A stretch of DNA of 64,000 bases, from the NCBI RefSeq assembly GCF_030315975.1, contig NZ_JASXSZ010000005.1:321623-385622 (forward strand), in the 5' to 3' direction. Source of the stretch: Microbacterium candidum (GTDB lineage Bacteria > Actinomycetota > Actinomycetes > Actinomycetales > Microbacteriaceae). This document shows, in pieces, positions 33,846 through 42,351 of the stretch (position 1 is its first letter; every line of letters starts with the position of its first letter). The notes beneath the pieces were generated by a model. It searched no databases. It saw nothing but the letters and a program-made list of their open reading frames with translations, and was not told where the DNA came from. The position numbers and the translations under genes are program-made.

Positions 33846-34766
33846 CTACGCAGGCAGTGTGCGGCGCCGTCGCAGGCCGCCCTGGCTGATCACGATGCCC
33901 GCGATGACGATGGCACCGCCGACCGGCTCGTACCAGTGGACGGCCTCGCCGAGGACCACGACACCGAGGACCACGCCGACCACGGGGGCGAGGTACGTGA
34001 CCGTCGAGGCGCGCGCGGGGCCCCAGGCTCGCAGGACTCCGGTGTACCAGATATAGGCGACGCCGGTCCCGAGGATGCCGAGTCCAGCCATGCTGGCCAC
34101 GACCGGGAGATCGAGTGCGACCGGACCGCGCGCCGTGAAGGGTGCGAGCAGCACGACGACGACGCTCGCCATGGCGAGCTGCACCGATGACAGCGTGACC
34201 GAGTCGTACGGGAGTCCGCTGACGAAGCGTCGCATGTAGAGTCCGGCGAAGCCGTAGCTCGCGGTCGCGCCGAGGCAGGCGAGCTGCGCGGGCGCAGTCG
34301 CCGCGAGCTGCGGCGAGCCGATGAGCTGCCACGGTGCGGTGAGGATGAGCACCCCGAGGATTCCGACGACGAGACCGAGGGAGCGCGCTCGCCCGAGCCG
34401 CTCCGACGGCAGGATCAGCGGGGTGAGCAGCAGGGTCATGATCGGCGTGGTGGCGTTGTAGATGCTTGCGAGGCTCGACGGCAGGAACTGCTCGGCCCAG
34501 GCGAACAGCGTGAACGGGATGGCGCAGAAGAACGTCCCCACGACGATCATGTGCGCCCACACGCGCCGCTCGCGCGGCCAGCGGCGACGGCTGACCGTCA
34601 TGATCACCGCGAGCGTGATCGCGCCGAGAAGGACGCGGCCGAGGACGACCTGTGCCGGGGAGAGGCCCTGCAGTCCCACCTTGATGAAGAGGAAGCTCGA
34701 GCCCCATACGAGGGACAGTGCGAGAAACGCCCACAGCGTGGTGCGCGAGTTGCCGTCGGTCGCCAT
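33846..34766 (-). CDS. EamA (DMT) family exporter
   Basis: A 306-residue protein with ten membrane helices in two EamA repeats (WAFLALSLVWGSSFLFIK at the start, LACLGATASYGFAGLYMRR at the second repeat). Family members export amino acids, purines or other metabolites. It is divergent from a LysR gene 70 bases away, which probably controls it. The ATG at MATDGNSRTT is used; a longer frame exists but crosses the operator region. Confidence 0.88.
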   Translation of the reverse strand: MATDGNSRTTLWAFLALSLVWGSSFLFIKVGLQGLSPAQVVLGRVLLGAITLAVIMTVSRRRWPRERRVWAHMIVVGTFFCAIPFTLFAWAEQFLPSSLASIYNATTPIMTLLLTPLILPSERLGRARSLGLVVGILGVLILTAPWQLIGSPQLAATAPAQLACLGATASYGFAGLYMRRFVSGLPYDSVTLSSVQLAMASVVVVLLAPFTARGPVALDLPVVASMAGLGILGTGVAYIWYTGVLRAWGPARASTVTYLAPVVGVVLGVVVLGEAVHWYEPVGGAIVIAGIVISQGGLRRRRTLPA

Positions 34767-34793
34767 GACGCCTAGTCTCGGGAGTGTCGGGGC

Positions 34794-34829
34794 ATGAGGC
34801 AAATGCATCGCCCTCATCCCGAGATGAGG
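34794..34829. promoter_or_regulatory. Three-half-site operator between EamA and LysR genes
   Basis: ATGAGG (34794-34799), CCTCAT (34812-34817) and ATGAGG (34824-34829) make two overlapping inverted repeats. The right copy overlaps the LysR ribosome site GAGGAG. The geometry fits a LysR-type activator that also represses itself. Confidence 0.6.
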
Positions 34830-34836
34830 AGTCATC

Positions 34837-35688
34837 ATGGGTGTCACCCTCCCGCAGCTGCGCGCACTCGTCACCGTCGTCGAGGCCGTGTCGTTCACGG
34901 ATGCGGCGATCCGTCTCGGCGTCAGCCAGTCAGCCGTCTCGCACGCCGTGTCCGGCCTCGAGAGAGAGGTGGGCGGGCGCGTCCTCCAGCGCGAGGGCGG
35001 GCCGACATTGACGGCGCTCGGCCTCCGGGTCGTCGAGCATGCACGGTCGGCACTCGCGTCTGTGGCGGCCCTGGAGAGCGCGGTGCGTCAGGATGGCACG
35101 CTCGCCGGCACCGTCCGCCTCGGAGCGGTCGCCACGGTGTGCCAGGGGCTGCTTCCCGACCTCCTGCCGCTGTGGAGTGCGAAACTCCCGCACGTCGAGG
35201 TGCAGATCTACGAAGGGGACGACGAGGAGATGCCGGACTGGCTCGAAGCCGGCGTGGTCGATGCCGCGGTCCTCGTCGCGCCCACGCCGGATCCACCGGG
35301 CAGCAGGCTCGTCGCGACCGACGAGTTCTCGGCGGTCGTCCGTGCCGATCACCCGCTGGCCGGACTCGACGGCATCCCGCTCGCGGAGCTCCAGGTCGAC
35401 GGACTGATCGTCTCCACGGGCGGCTGCGAGGGTCATGTCCGGCGGATGCACGAGGACGAGGGCCTGCCGTACACGTTCTCGCATCGGGTACGCGAGATGA
35501 GCACCCTCTTCCGCATGGTCGAGCAGGGGATGGGCGTCGCGATCGTTCCCTCGCTCGGACGAGGGATGCTGCCGGCCGACCTCGTCATGCGTCCGCTCGC
35601 GCAGCCGAGACCTCGCCGGCTCGTGCTGTCGGGCCCGACGACACGGCCGTGGCATCCGCTCGCCCAGGCTCTCGTCGACGCGGTGTGA
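34837..35688 (+). CDS. LysR family transcriptional regulator
   Basis: A 283-residue regulator with an N-terminal winged helix-turn-helix (SFTDAAIRLGVSQSAVSHAVSGLE, residues 18-41) and a periplasmic-binding-like effector domain from residue 90. The ATG is preceded by GAGGAG with five bases between. It is divergent from the EamA exporter, so the inducer is probably the exported compound or a precursor. No N-terminal truncation. Confidence 0.92.
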   Translation: MGVTLPQLRALVTVVEAVSFTDAAIRLGVSQSAVSHAVSGLEREVGGRVLQREGGPTLTALGLRVVEHARSALASVAALESAVRQDGTLAGTVRLGAVATVCQGLLPDLLPLWSAKLPHVEVQIYEGDDEEMPDWLEAGVVDAAVLVAPTPDPPGSRLVATDEFSAVVRADHPLAGLDGIPLAELQVDGLIVSTGGCEGHVRRMHEDEGLPYTFSHRVREMSTLFRMVEQGMGVAIVPSLGRGMLPADLVMRPLAQPRPRRLVLSGPTTRPWHPLAQALVDAV

Positions 35689-35732
35689 CGGCGGCGCTTG
35701 CCCGTGTCCGATCCGCCCGCGAGGATGAAGAC

Positions 35733-36539
35733 GTGAGCACGTCTTCCTTCGCCGTCGCGGTCGCGCAGTTCGCGCCGATCGCCGACACCGACGCGAACCT
35801 CGCGGAGATCGCCCGGCTCGCCGAGCGCGCGGCGGACCGGGGTGCGCGGCTCGTCGTGTTCCCCGAGTACTCGAGCTTCTTCGTCGACCCCTTCGACGAC
35901 TCGCTCGCCGCCAACGCGCAGCCCGTCGACGGTCAGTTCGCCACGGTTCTCGCCGACCTGGCCGGCCGCCTCGGCATCACGGTGGTCGCGGGTCTCGTCG
36001 AATCCGCCGAGGACGGCCGCATCCGCAACGCCGTGGTCGCCGTGGACGGCACGGGACTCCTCGCCGCGTATCGAAAGCAGCACCTGTACGACGCGTTCGG
36101 CCAGCGGGAGTCCGACTGGGTGGAACCGGGATCGCTCGAGCCGCCGCAGACGTTCGTCCTCGACGGGCTCACGTTCGGCCTGCAGACCTGCTACGACCTG
36201 CGATTCCCGGAGTCGACCCGCGTGCTGGTGGATGCGGGGGCGGACGTCATCCTCGTGCCCGCGGAATGGGTGCGCGGACCGCTCAAGGAGCACCACTGGC
36301 GCACGCTCGTGACGGCGCGGGCGATCGAGAGCACGGCGTACGTCGCGGCCGCGGACCATCCGCCGCCCCTCGGCGTCGGCCACTCGATGATCGTCGACCC
36401 GCAGGGGACGACGATCGCCTCCGTCGGCACGGCGACCGACGTCGCCGTCGCGCACCTCGACGCCGAGGCGATCGAGAACGTGCGGCGGGTCAATCCCGCG
36501 CTGCGGCTGCGCCGCTATCGCGTGGTGCCCCAGGGCTGA
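35733..36539 (+). CDS. Carbon-nitrogen hydrolase (nitrilase superfamily)
   Basis: A 268-residue amidase-type nitrilase with the complete catalytic triad: Glu45 in FPEYSSF, Lys115 in YRKQHLYDAFG and Cys153 in LQTCYDLRFPE. The length and the FGQRESDWVEPG loop fit the NIT/deaminated-glutathione-amidase or omega-amidase-like branch. The aminotransferase that converges on it one base away supports a role in transaminated amide repair or amino-acid salvage. GTG start just after the LysR gene, possibly co-transcribed with it. Confidence 0.88.
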   Translation: MSTSSFAVAVAQFAPIADTDANLAEIARLAERAADRGARLVVFPEYSSFFVDPFDDSLAANAQPVDGQFATVLADLAGRLGITVVAGLVESAEDGRIRNAVVAVDGTGLLAAYRKQHLYDAFGQRESDWVEPGSLEPPQTFVLDGLTFGLQTCYDLRFPESTRVLVDAGADVILVPAEWVRGPLKEHHWRTLVTARAIESTAYVAAADHPPPLGVGHSMIVDPQGTTIASVGTATDVAVAHLDAEAIENVRRVNPALRLRRYRVVPQG

Positions 36540-36540
36540 G

Positions 36541-37743
36541 TCACGCCGACAAGGCCGCGAGGCGCGCCGCCGCCTCCTCGAGCACCTCGGTGCGCTTGCA
36601 CGCCGCGAACCGCACCAGGGTCGCATACGCGGACCGGTGGCCGGACGTCACGAAAGCCGTGAGCGGGATGGCGACCACGCCGGCGCGTTCCGGGAGCGAG
36701 CGGCAGAACGCCGCTGCATCCGTCGCCCCGAGCGGCGCGGCATCCACCACCGTGAAGTACGTGCCCGCGGGTTCGAAGACCTCGAACCCGGCCGCATGCA
36801 GTCCCGTGCCGAGCACGTCGCGCTTGGCCTTCAGCGTGTCGGCAGTGCCATGGAAGAACGCGTCGGGCAGACGCAGACCGGTGGCGATCGCGGGCTGGAA
36901 GGGTGCGCCGTTCACGTAGGTGAGGAACTGCTTGACGGCCAGGACCGCATCGACGAGATCGGCCGGCCCGGTCGCCCACCCGATCTTCCACCCGGTCGTG
37001 GAGAACGTCTTGCCGCCGGATGAGATGGTGAGCGTGCGCTCCCACGCACCCGGAAGGGTCGCGATCGGCGTGTGCGGGGTGTCGAAGGCGAGATGCTCGT
37101 AGACCTCGTCGGTGACGATGAGAGCATCGTGCCGGTGCGCGAGACTCACGACCTCGTCCAGCACGTCGCGGGAGAACACCGCACCGGTCGGATTGTGCGG
37201 GTCGTTGACGAGGATGACGCGAGTGCGGTCGGACACGGCGCTCCGCAGTTCGTCGAGGTCGGGCTGGAAGTCCGGCGCCCGCAGCGGAACCGGGACGAGG
37301 CGGGCGCCGGCGAGGGCGACCGTGGCGGCGTACGCGTCGTAATAGGGCTCGAACACGACGACCTCGTCGTCAGGCCCATCGGTGAAGGCCAGGAGGGCCG
37401 CCGCGAGCGCCTCGGTCGCACCTGCGGTGACGAGGACATCGCGCTCGGGGTCGAGCGAGATTCCGTAGAAGCGGTGCTGGTGGTCGGCGATCGCCTGCCG
37501 GAGGTCCAGGATGCCGCGCCCCGGCGGATACTGGTTGACCCCGTCCGCGATCGCGCGACGTGCGACCTGCAGGATCTCTTCGGGTCCGTCCTCGTCAGGG
37601 AAGCCCTGCCCGAGGTTGATCGCGCCGGTATCGGCCGCGAGTGCGCTCATCTCGGCGAAGATGGTGGGTATGGGAGCGCCGTCGTCCGACAGCAGCCCTG
37701 CGCCGCGCGCCGCACGCTTCCACGCGCCGGGAATGTCTCGCAC
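36541..37743 (-). CDS. PLP-dependent class I aminotransferase (DapC/YbdL-like)
   Basis: A 400-residue fold-type I aminotransferase. It contains LGQGFPDEDGP, NQYPPGRGILDLRQAIA, NDPHNPTGAVFS, TDEVYEHLAFD and SSGGKTFSTTGWKIGW with the PLP lysine in GGKTF. Closest in style to N-succinyldiaminopimelate or methionine aminotransferases of actinobacteria; exact substrate not resolved. A GTG start at VRDIPGAW is chosen over upstream ATGs because TAGCGT lies seven bases before it, giving a leaderless start, and family members begin here. Confidence 0.88.
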   Translation of the reverse strand: MRDIPGAWKRAARGAGLLSDDGAPIPTIFAEMSALAADTGAINLGQGFPDEDGPEEILQVARRAIADGVNQYPPGRGILDLRQAIADHQHRFYGISLDPERDVLVTAGATEALAAALLAFTDGPDDEVVVFEPYYDAYAATVALAGARLVPVPLRAPDFQPDLDELRSAVSDRTRVILVNDPHNPTGAVFSRDVLDEVVSLAHRHDALIVTDEVYEHLAFDTPHTPIATLPGAWERTLTISSGGKTFSTTGWKIGWATGPADLVDAVLAVKQFLTYVNGAPFQPAIATGLRLPDAFFHGTADTLKAKRDVLGTGLHAAGFEVFEPAGTYFTVVDAAPLGATDAAAFCRSLPERAGVVAIPLTAFVTSGHRSAYATLVRFAACKRTEVLEEAAARLAALSA

Positions 37744-37750
37744 GTTTCTA

Positions 37751-37756
37751 ACGCTA
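37751..37756 (-). promoter_or_regulatory. -10 box TAGCGT of the leaderless aminotransferase gene
   Basis: Read leftward, TAGCGT is seven bases before the GTG start and so helps decide that start. Confidence 0.5.
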
Positions 37757-37842
37757 CTCGCATAGGTCGATCCCATTGGCGTCATAGGAAACACACAGAG
37801 GTCGTGGCCAAGCTGAACATGCTTGTCCAGAAGGAGCAATCA

Positions 37843-39573
37843 ATGAGCGACACCCCGGGCATCACCCCCGAACCCACTCCCGCGGCCGGCGCCGAGACGC
37901 CCGCCACCGAGACGACCCCCGTTCCCGCGACGCCCGCCCAGCCGGCCGCGCAGGACGTTCCCGCGACGCCTGTCGAGGCGCCTGCCGCCCCGGCACCGGC
38001 TGAGGCGCCGGCCGCCGCGGCCCCGGCTCAGGCATCCGCCGACGTGCAGCCCACGCTGCCCGTCGCGTCGGTGCAGCCGGCCGCCGCGCAGCCTGCCGAC
38101 GGGCAGCCGACGGCCGCGCAGCCGACCGCGCCGGTTCCGCCGGTGCAGCCTGCGCAGGGCGCCGCATCCATCCCGCCCGTGCCGCCGGCACCGGCGTACG
38201 CGGTCGCCGGCCAGCCGGCGCACCCGAAGGACGCGCAGCCGGCATACGCGGGCCAGCCGTACCCCGGCCAGGCGTTCGGCGTGCCGCCGCAGGCGCAGCC
38301 TGCCGCTCCGGTCAAGGAGAAGAAGAACCGCATCGGCGCCGGCGCGATCGTCGGCATCATCGTCGCGGCCGCCGTCGTCGGCGGCGCGGCAGGCCTCGGC
38401 GGAGCCGCCGCTGGCGCGGCGCTGTGGGGCAACACCGGCAGCACGACGGCGCAGGCGCCGGCTGCGGTCACGGTGAACAACCCCAAGTCCGTGACGAACA
38501 CCACCGCGGTCGCCACCAAGGTGCTCCCGAGCGTCGTGACGATCAACGCGTCCTCCGGCAACTCGGCCGGGACCGGCTCGGGTGTCGTCCTCACCGCGGA
38601 CGGCTACATCCTGACCAACACCCACGTCGTGACGCTCGACGGCGCGACCGGCAGCCCCACGCTCTCGGTCACGACCAGCGACGGCCGGATCTACGGCGCG
38701 ACCGTGGTCGGAACCGACCCCACGTACGACCTCGCCGTGATCAAGCTGAAGAACGCGTCGGGCATGACCCCGATCACGTTCGGCGACTCGAGCAAGATCA
38801 ACGTCGGCGACCAGACCGTGGCGATCGGCGCGCCCCTCGCGCTGTCGAACTCCGTCACGACGGGCATCGTCAGCGCCCTGAACCGGTCCATCGCCATCGC
38901 CTCGTCCGCGGCGCCGAACTCCGGTTCGCAGGACGGCAGCAACGGCAACGGCAACGGCGGCAACGGCAACGGGAACGGCGGCAACGGAGGCGGGAACAAC
39001 GGCAACGGGCCGTTCTACTTCGACTTCGGCCAGGGCCAGCAGCAGCAGTCCCAGGCGAGCGAGACCATCAAGATCGCCGTCATCCAGACCGACGCCGCGA
39101 TCAACCCCGGCAACTCGGGCGGCGCGCTGGTCGACGCCGACGGCAAGCTCGTCGGCATCAACGTCGCAATCGCGACGGCAGGGTCGAGCTCGGGCGGACA
39201 GAGCGGGTCGATCGGCGTCGGGTTCTCGATCCCGTCGGACATCGCCAAGCGCATCTCCGATGAGCTGATCAAGGACGGCAAGGCGACACACGGGCTGCTC
39301 GGCGCGACGGTCGGCGATGAGGAGGGCGTGACCGGCGCCACCACGACCGGCGCCCTCGTCGACGCCGTCACCGCGGGCGGTGCGGCCGAGAAGGCGGGCC
39401 TGCAGAAGGGTGACATCGTCACCGCCTTCGACGGCGTGCCGGTGACCAACTCGACCGACCTCACGGCGCAGGTGCGCGCGCACGCGTCTGGAGCGCAGGC
39501 GTCGATCACCTTCGTCCGCAACGGCAAGACGCAGACCGCGCAGGTCACGCTCGGGGCGCTCAAGACCAGCTGA
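37843..39573 (+). CDS. Membrane-anchored HtrA/DegP-type serine protease with PDZ domain
   Basis: A 576-residue protein. Residues 1-155 are a cytoplasmic Pro/Ala/Gln-rich disordered region, a Gly/Ala-rich membrane helix lies at about 163-195, and the trypsin-like domain follows at 220-450. The catalytic triad is His261 (TNTHVV), Asp296 (TYDLAVIK) and Ser425 (NPGNSGGAL). A PDZ domain covers 470-570 (AEKAGLQKGDIVTAFDGVPV). A Gly/Asn-rich insert lies inside the protease domain. Such enzymes handle misfolded envelope proteins. ATG preceded by AAGGAG at 37831-37836. The gene is monocistronic and divergent from the aminotransferase. Confidence 0.93.
   Translation: MSDTPGITPEPTPAAGAETPATETTPVPATPAQPAAQDVPATPVEAPAAPAPAEAPAAAAPAQASADVQPTLPVASVQPAAAQPADGQPTAAQPTAPVPPVQPAQGAASIPPVPPAPAYAVAGQPAHPKDAQPAYAGQPYPGQAFGVPPQAQPAAPVKEKKNRIGAGAIVGIIVAAAVVGGAAGLGGAAAGAALWGNTGSTTAQAPAAVTVNNPKSVTNTTAVATKVLPSVVTINASSGNSAGTGSGVVLTADGYILTNTHVVTLDGATGSPTLSVTTSDGRIYGATVVGTDPTYDLAVIKLKNASGMTPITFGDSSKINVGDQTVAIGAPLALSNSVTTGIVSALNRSIAIASSAAPNSGSQDGSNGNGNGGNGNGNGGNGGGNNGNGPFYFDFGQGQQQQSQASETIKIAVIQTDAAINPGNSGGALVDADGKLVGINVAIATAGSSSGGQSGSIGVGFSIPSDIAKRISDELIKDGKATHGLLGATVGDEEGVTGATTTGALVDAVTAGGAAEKAGLQKGDIVTAFDGVPVTNSTDLTAQVRAHASGAQASITFVRNGKTQTAQVTLGALKTS
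38941..39009 (+). repeat. In-frame GGCAAC-type microrepeat inside htrA
   Basis: About eleven loosely repeated six- to nine-base units of GGCAAC/GGAAC coding for an Asn-Gly run between the catalytic Asp and Ser of the HtrA protein. All units are multiples of three, so copy-number change would keep the frame. Confidence 0.7.
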
Positions 39574-39599
39574 GCGACCGCCGAACGGCTCGGGCGCCA

Positions 39600-39620
39600 C
39601 CCCGCGATAGGCTCGCGGGG
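39600..39620 (+). promoter_or_regulatory. Leaderless tagF promoter: -10 box enclosed by an inverted repeat
   Basis: CCCCGCG-ATAGGCT-CGCGGGG. The 7-bp arms flank the -10 hexamer TAGGCT exactly, and the GTG start begins at the last G of the right arm. It may double as the htrA terminator or be a repressor site. Confidence 0.55.
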
Positions 39621-40897
39621 TGGCGTCCTTCTCGTTCGGCGCGGGCAACGCCGGAAAGCTCGTCCGCCTCCCGCTCTACGCGGCAGGACGCCTCGCGACA
39701 CTCCTCGTGCCGCGATCGGACGACGAGTGGGTCTTCGGCTGCGGCGCAGGCATCGGCGAGGGGGCGCTCGCGCTGTGGCAGGTCGTCGCCGAGGCAGGGC
39801 ACCCCGCCGTATGGCTGACGGGCTCGGAACGCGAAGAGCAGGATGCAGCGGCCCACGGCATCCCGACCCTTCCGAAGCACTCCGTCCGGGGGTTCTGGCG
39901 CACGGCGCGCGCCCGCGTGATCGTCGTCACCCACGGGTTCGGGGATGTCAACCGCTACGCGGTCTCCGGCGCGTTCGTCGCGCAGCTGTGGCACGGGATC
40001 CCGCTCAAGCGCATCGGCCTGGATTCCCCGGCGACGGTGCGCAGCGGCATCCTCCCCGGATCGCGTCTCGTGCGCCGCATCCTCGCCGCCATGTACCGCG
40101 GGGCCGCGCAGCGCATCGCCGTCCTCCCGGCCGCGTCCCACGTTGTGCGCGGCCGCCTCGAGTCGGCATTCGGCATCGCAGACGTGCACGTGCCCGTCAC
40201 GGGCGAACCTCGGGTCGACGTGCTGTCCCAGGGCGATCCGGATGCGCGCCGGTCCGCCGCGCGGGCGGAGATCTCGCGTCTCGCGGGCGATGTCGGGGAA
40301 GCCAGGCTCGTCCTGTACGCGCCCACGTGGCGCGATGGGGCACCCGACCCGGCCGTCCCCACGGCGGCAGAGTGGCGCGCGCTCGTCACGGCGCTCGACG
40401 AGCGCGACGCAGTGCTTCTCGTGCGCTCGCATCCGCTCGGGGCGGGGGAGTACACGGTGCCGTTCGCGACCGACCGGGTGCGCGGCATCGGCAGCGCGCT
40501 CGCACCGGACGTCACACCGCTCCTGTCCGGACTCGACGCCCTCGTGACCGACTACTCGTCGCTCGTGTTCGACACGTCGCTCGTGCCGATGCCCGTGCTG
40601 TTCCTGGCTCCCGACGTCGAGGAGTACGCGCGGGAGCGCGGCTTCTACGGCCGGTACGAGGATGTCGCAGGCCTTGACCACGCCACGACGTGGGCCGAGG
40701 CGACGCAGCAGCTCATCGCCGTCCTCGACGACCCGGCCGAACGTGAACGCCGCCTCGAGCGCGCACGCGACCTGGACACGCGCATCCACGCGTATCGGGA
40801 CGGCAGGAACACCCGGCGCGTCTACCGCGCGATCCTGTCAGGGCTGGGACGGCGCATCACGTCGGACCTGCCCGAGACTGCGGAAGGAATCTCATGA
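39620..40897 (+). CDS. CDP-glycerol glycerophosphotransferase family protein (TagF/TagB-like), first copy
   Basis: A 425-residue GT-B-type enzyme of the Glyphos_transf family. Diagnostic motifs are LWHGIPLKRIG near residue 125, YAPTWRDG near 235, RSHPLG near 275, and LVTDYSSLVFD near 310. It transfers glycerol- or ribitol-phosphate from CDP-activated donors to a growing wall or lipid-linked polymer at the inner membrane face. The leaderless GTG start makes it the first gene of a pair; the second copy overlaps its stop by four bases. Exact acceptor unknown. Confidence 0.88.
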   Translation: MASFSFGAGNAGKLVRLPLYAAGRLATLLVPRSDDEWVFGCGAGIGEGALALWQVVAEAGHPAVWLTGSEREEQDAAAHGIPTLPKHSVRGFWRTARARVIVVTHGFGDVNRYAVSGAFVAQLWHGIPLKRIGLDSPATVRSGILPGSRLVRRILAAMYRGAAQRIAVLPAASHVVRGRLESAFGIADVHVPVTGEPRVDVLSQGDPDARRSAARAEISRLAGDVGEARLVLYAPTWRDGAPDPAVPTAAEWRALVTALDERDAVLLVRSHPLGAGEYTVPFATDRVRGIGSALAPDVTPLLSGLDALVTDYSSLVFDTSLVPMPVLFLAPDVEEYARERGFYGRYEDVAGLDHATTWAEATQQLIAVLDDPAERERRLERARDLDTRIHAYRDGRNTRRVYRAILSGLGRRITSDLPETAEGIS

Positions 40898-42342
40898 CCG
40901 ACGCCCGGTTCACCGTCGATGACGGAGCCGCCCTCGTCCTCGAAGGGCGGGGGACCGCTCCCGCCGTCGAGCTCGTCGGCGCCCGCGCACGGGTGTCAGG
41001 GGTGGTCGAGCGGCAGGGCGACGGGTGGATCGCCACCCTGCCGCTGCGGGCGGCGCGGTGGGGAGGGCCCGAGCTGCCCTTGCCCTCCGGGGCCTACACG
41101 CTCCGCATCGACGGCACCGCGACGGAGCCGACGGCGCTGCCCACGGAGCTCCTCGGGACGCTCCGCGCATCGCTCGAAGGCTCGACCGTCCGCATCGGGC
41201 CCCCTGTCGACCCGGCGTACGACTCGGGCGAGGGGCAGAGCGCGCTGGAGCGCCGCTACGCCGCGCGCCCGGCCGGGGGTCTCGAGAACGCCGTCTTCTT
41301 CGAGAGCTTCTACGGGCGCAACGCGAGCTGCAATCCGCTTGCGATCGACCGGGAGATCGCGCGACGAGCGCCCGGCGTCGTCCGCTACTGGAGCGTCGTC
41401 GACCTGTCCGTGCAGGTTCCCGAGGGCGGTGTGCCGGTCGTGGAGGGCAGCCCCGAGTGGTGGCGGGCACGCGGCGCCTCGCGGCTGCTCGTCGTCAACG
41501 ACTGGCTCCGTCGCCGGTTCGTGCGGCGTCCGGGTCAGACCGTCCTGCAGACCTGGCACGGCACGCCCCTCAAGCGTCTCGCGCTGCACCGTCCCGGATT
41601 CGACCCGCGACGCGCGCTCGCGGTCGTGCGTGAGTCGCGACGCTGGAACGTCCTGGTCGCGCAGAACCCCTACGCCGCCCGCATCCTCGGCAAGGCGTAC
41701 GCGTTCCTCTCGCGCCCGGTGTGGGTGGAGGGGTACCCGCGCAACGACGTGCTCGTGAACGGAGACGGCACGGCCACACGCGAGGCGCTCGGCATCCGCT
41801 CCGACGAGCGCGTGCTCCTGTATGCGCCGACGTGGCGCGACGACCGCACCGAGATCGTCGACTTCGTCGACCCCGCCGAGCTTGCGGCAGCAGCAGACGC
41901 GGTCGTGCTCGTGCGCGGTCATTCGCGCACGCTTCAGCCGGGGCGGGATGCCGCGGGCGCGCGGGTCATCGACGTGACGGCCTTTCCCGACACGGCGCAG
42001 CTGCTGCTCGTCGCCGACGCCCTCGTCACGGACTACTCCTCGGTCATGTTCGACTTCTCCGTGACCGGCAAGCCCATGTACTACCTTGTCTCGGACATGG
42101 AGCACTACCAGGGGGACCTGCGCGGCTTCTACTTCGACCTCGTGGCGCACGCCCCAGGCCCCGTCGTGCGCACGCAGGAGGAGCTCGTGGCGGCGCTGAA
42201 GGCGGAGGCGGAGACGAAGGATGCCGGCACGTACGCCGGTCGGTACGCCCAGTGGCGGCAGAAGTTCAACGCCCGCGACGACGGGCGCGCGGCCGAGCGG
42301 GTGGTCGCCCGCATCCTCGATCAGGGCATGATCTCGCGCTGA
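40894..42342 (+). CDS. CDP-glycerol glycerophosphotransferase family protein, second copy with N-terminal extension
   Basis: A 482-residue paralogue of the preceding gene. Motifs are QTWHGTPLKRL, YAPTWRDD, VRGHS and LVTDYSSVMFDFSVTGKP. Residues 1-110 form an extra beta-rich domain absent from the first copy, possibly for acceptor or partner binding. The ATG overlaps the upstream stop (ATGA), so equal expression is likely. The two proteins may act as primase and polymerase, like TagB and TagF, which is inference from the pairing. The gene ends nine bases from the convergent glycosyltransferase. Confidence 0.88.
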   Translation: MTDARFTVDDGAALVLEGRGTAPAVELVGARARVSGVVERQGDGWIATLPLRAARWGGPELPLPSGAYTLRIDGTATEPTALPTELLGTLRASLEGSTVRIGPPVDPAYDSGEGQSALERRYAARPAGGLENAVFFESFYGRNASCNPLAIDREIARRAPGVVRYWSVVDLSVQVPEGGVPVVEGSPEWWRARGASRLLVVNDWLRRRFVRRPGQTVLQTWHGTPLKRLALHRPGFDPRRALAVVRESRRWNVLVAQNPYAARILGKAYAFLSRPVWVEGYPRNDVLVNGDGTATREALGIRSDERVLLYAPTWRDDRTEIVDFVDPAELAAAADAVVLVRGHSRTLQPGRDAAGARVIDVTAFPDTAQLLLVADALVTDYSSVMFDFSVTGKPMYYLVSDMEHYQGDLRGFYFDLVAHAPGPVVRTQEELVAALKAEAETKDAGTYAGRYAQWRQKFNARDDGRAAERVVARILDQGMISR

Positions 42343-42351
42343 CCCCGCGCA

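Noticed and set aside
33733..34734. A 333-codon leftward frame ending in a GTGFEPATSGL-like peptide
   Set aside because: The tail is the well-known false peptide read antisense through a tRNA-Met gene, and the rest is another frame of the EamA exporter.
38941..39009. Short tandem repeats as a CRISPR array
   Set aside because: They are coding, six to nine bases long and without spacers; no CRISPR-like spacing or cas gene is in the window.
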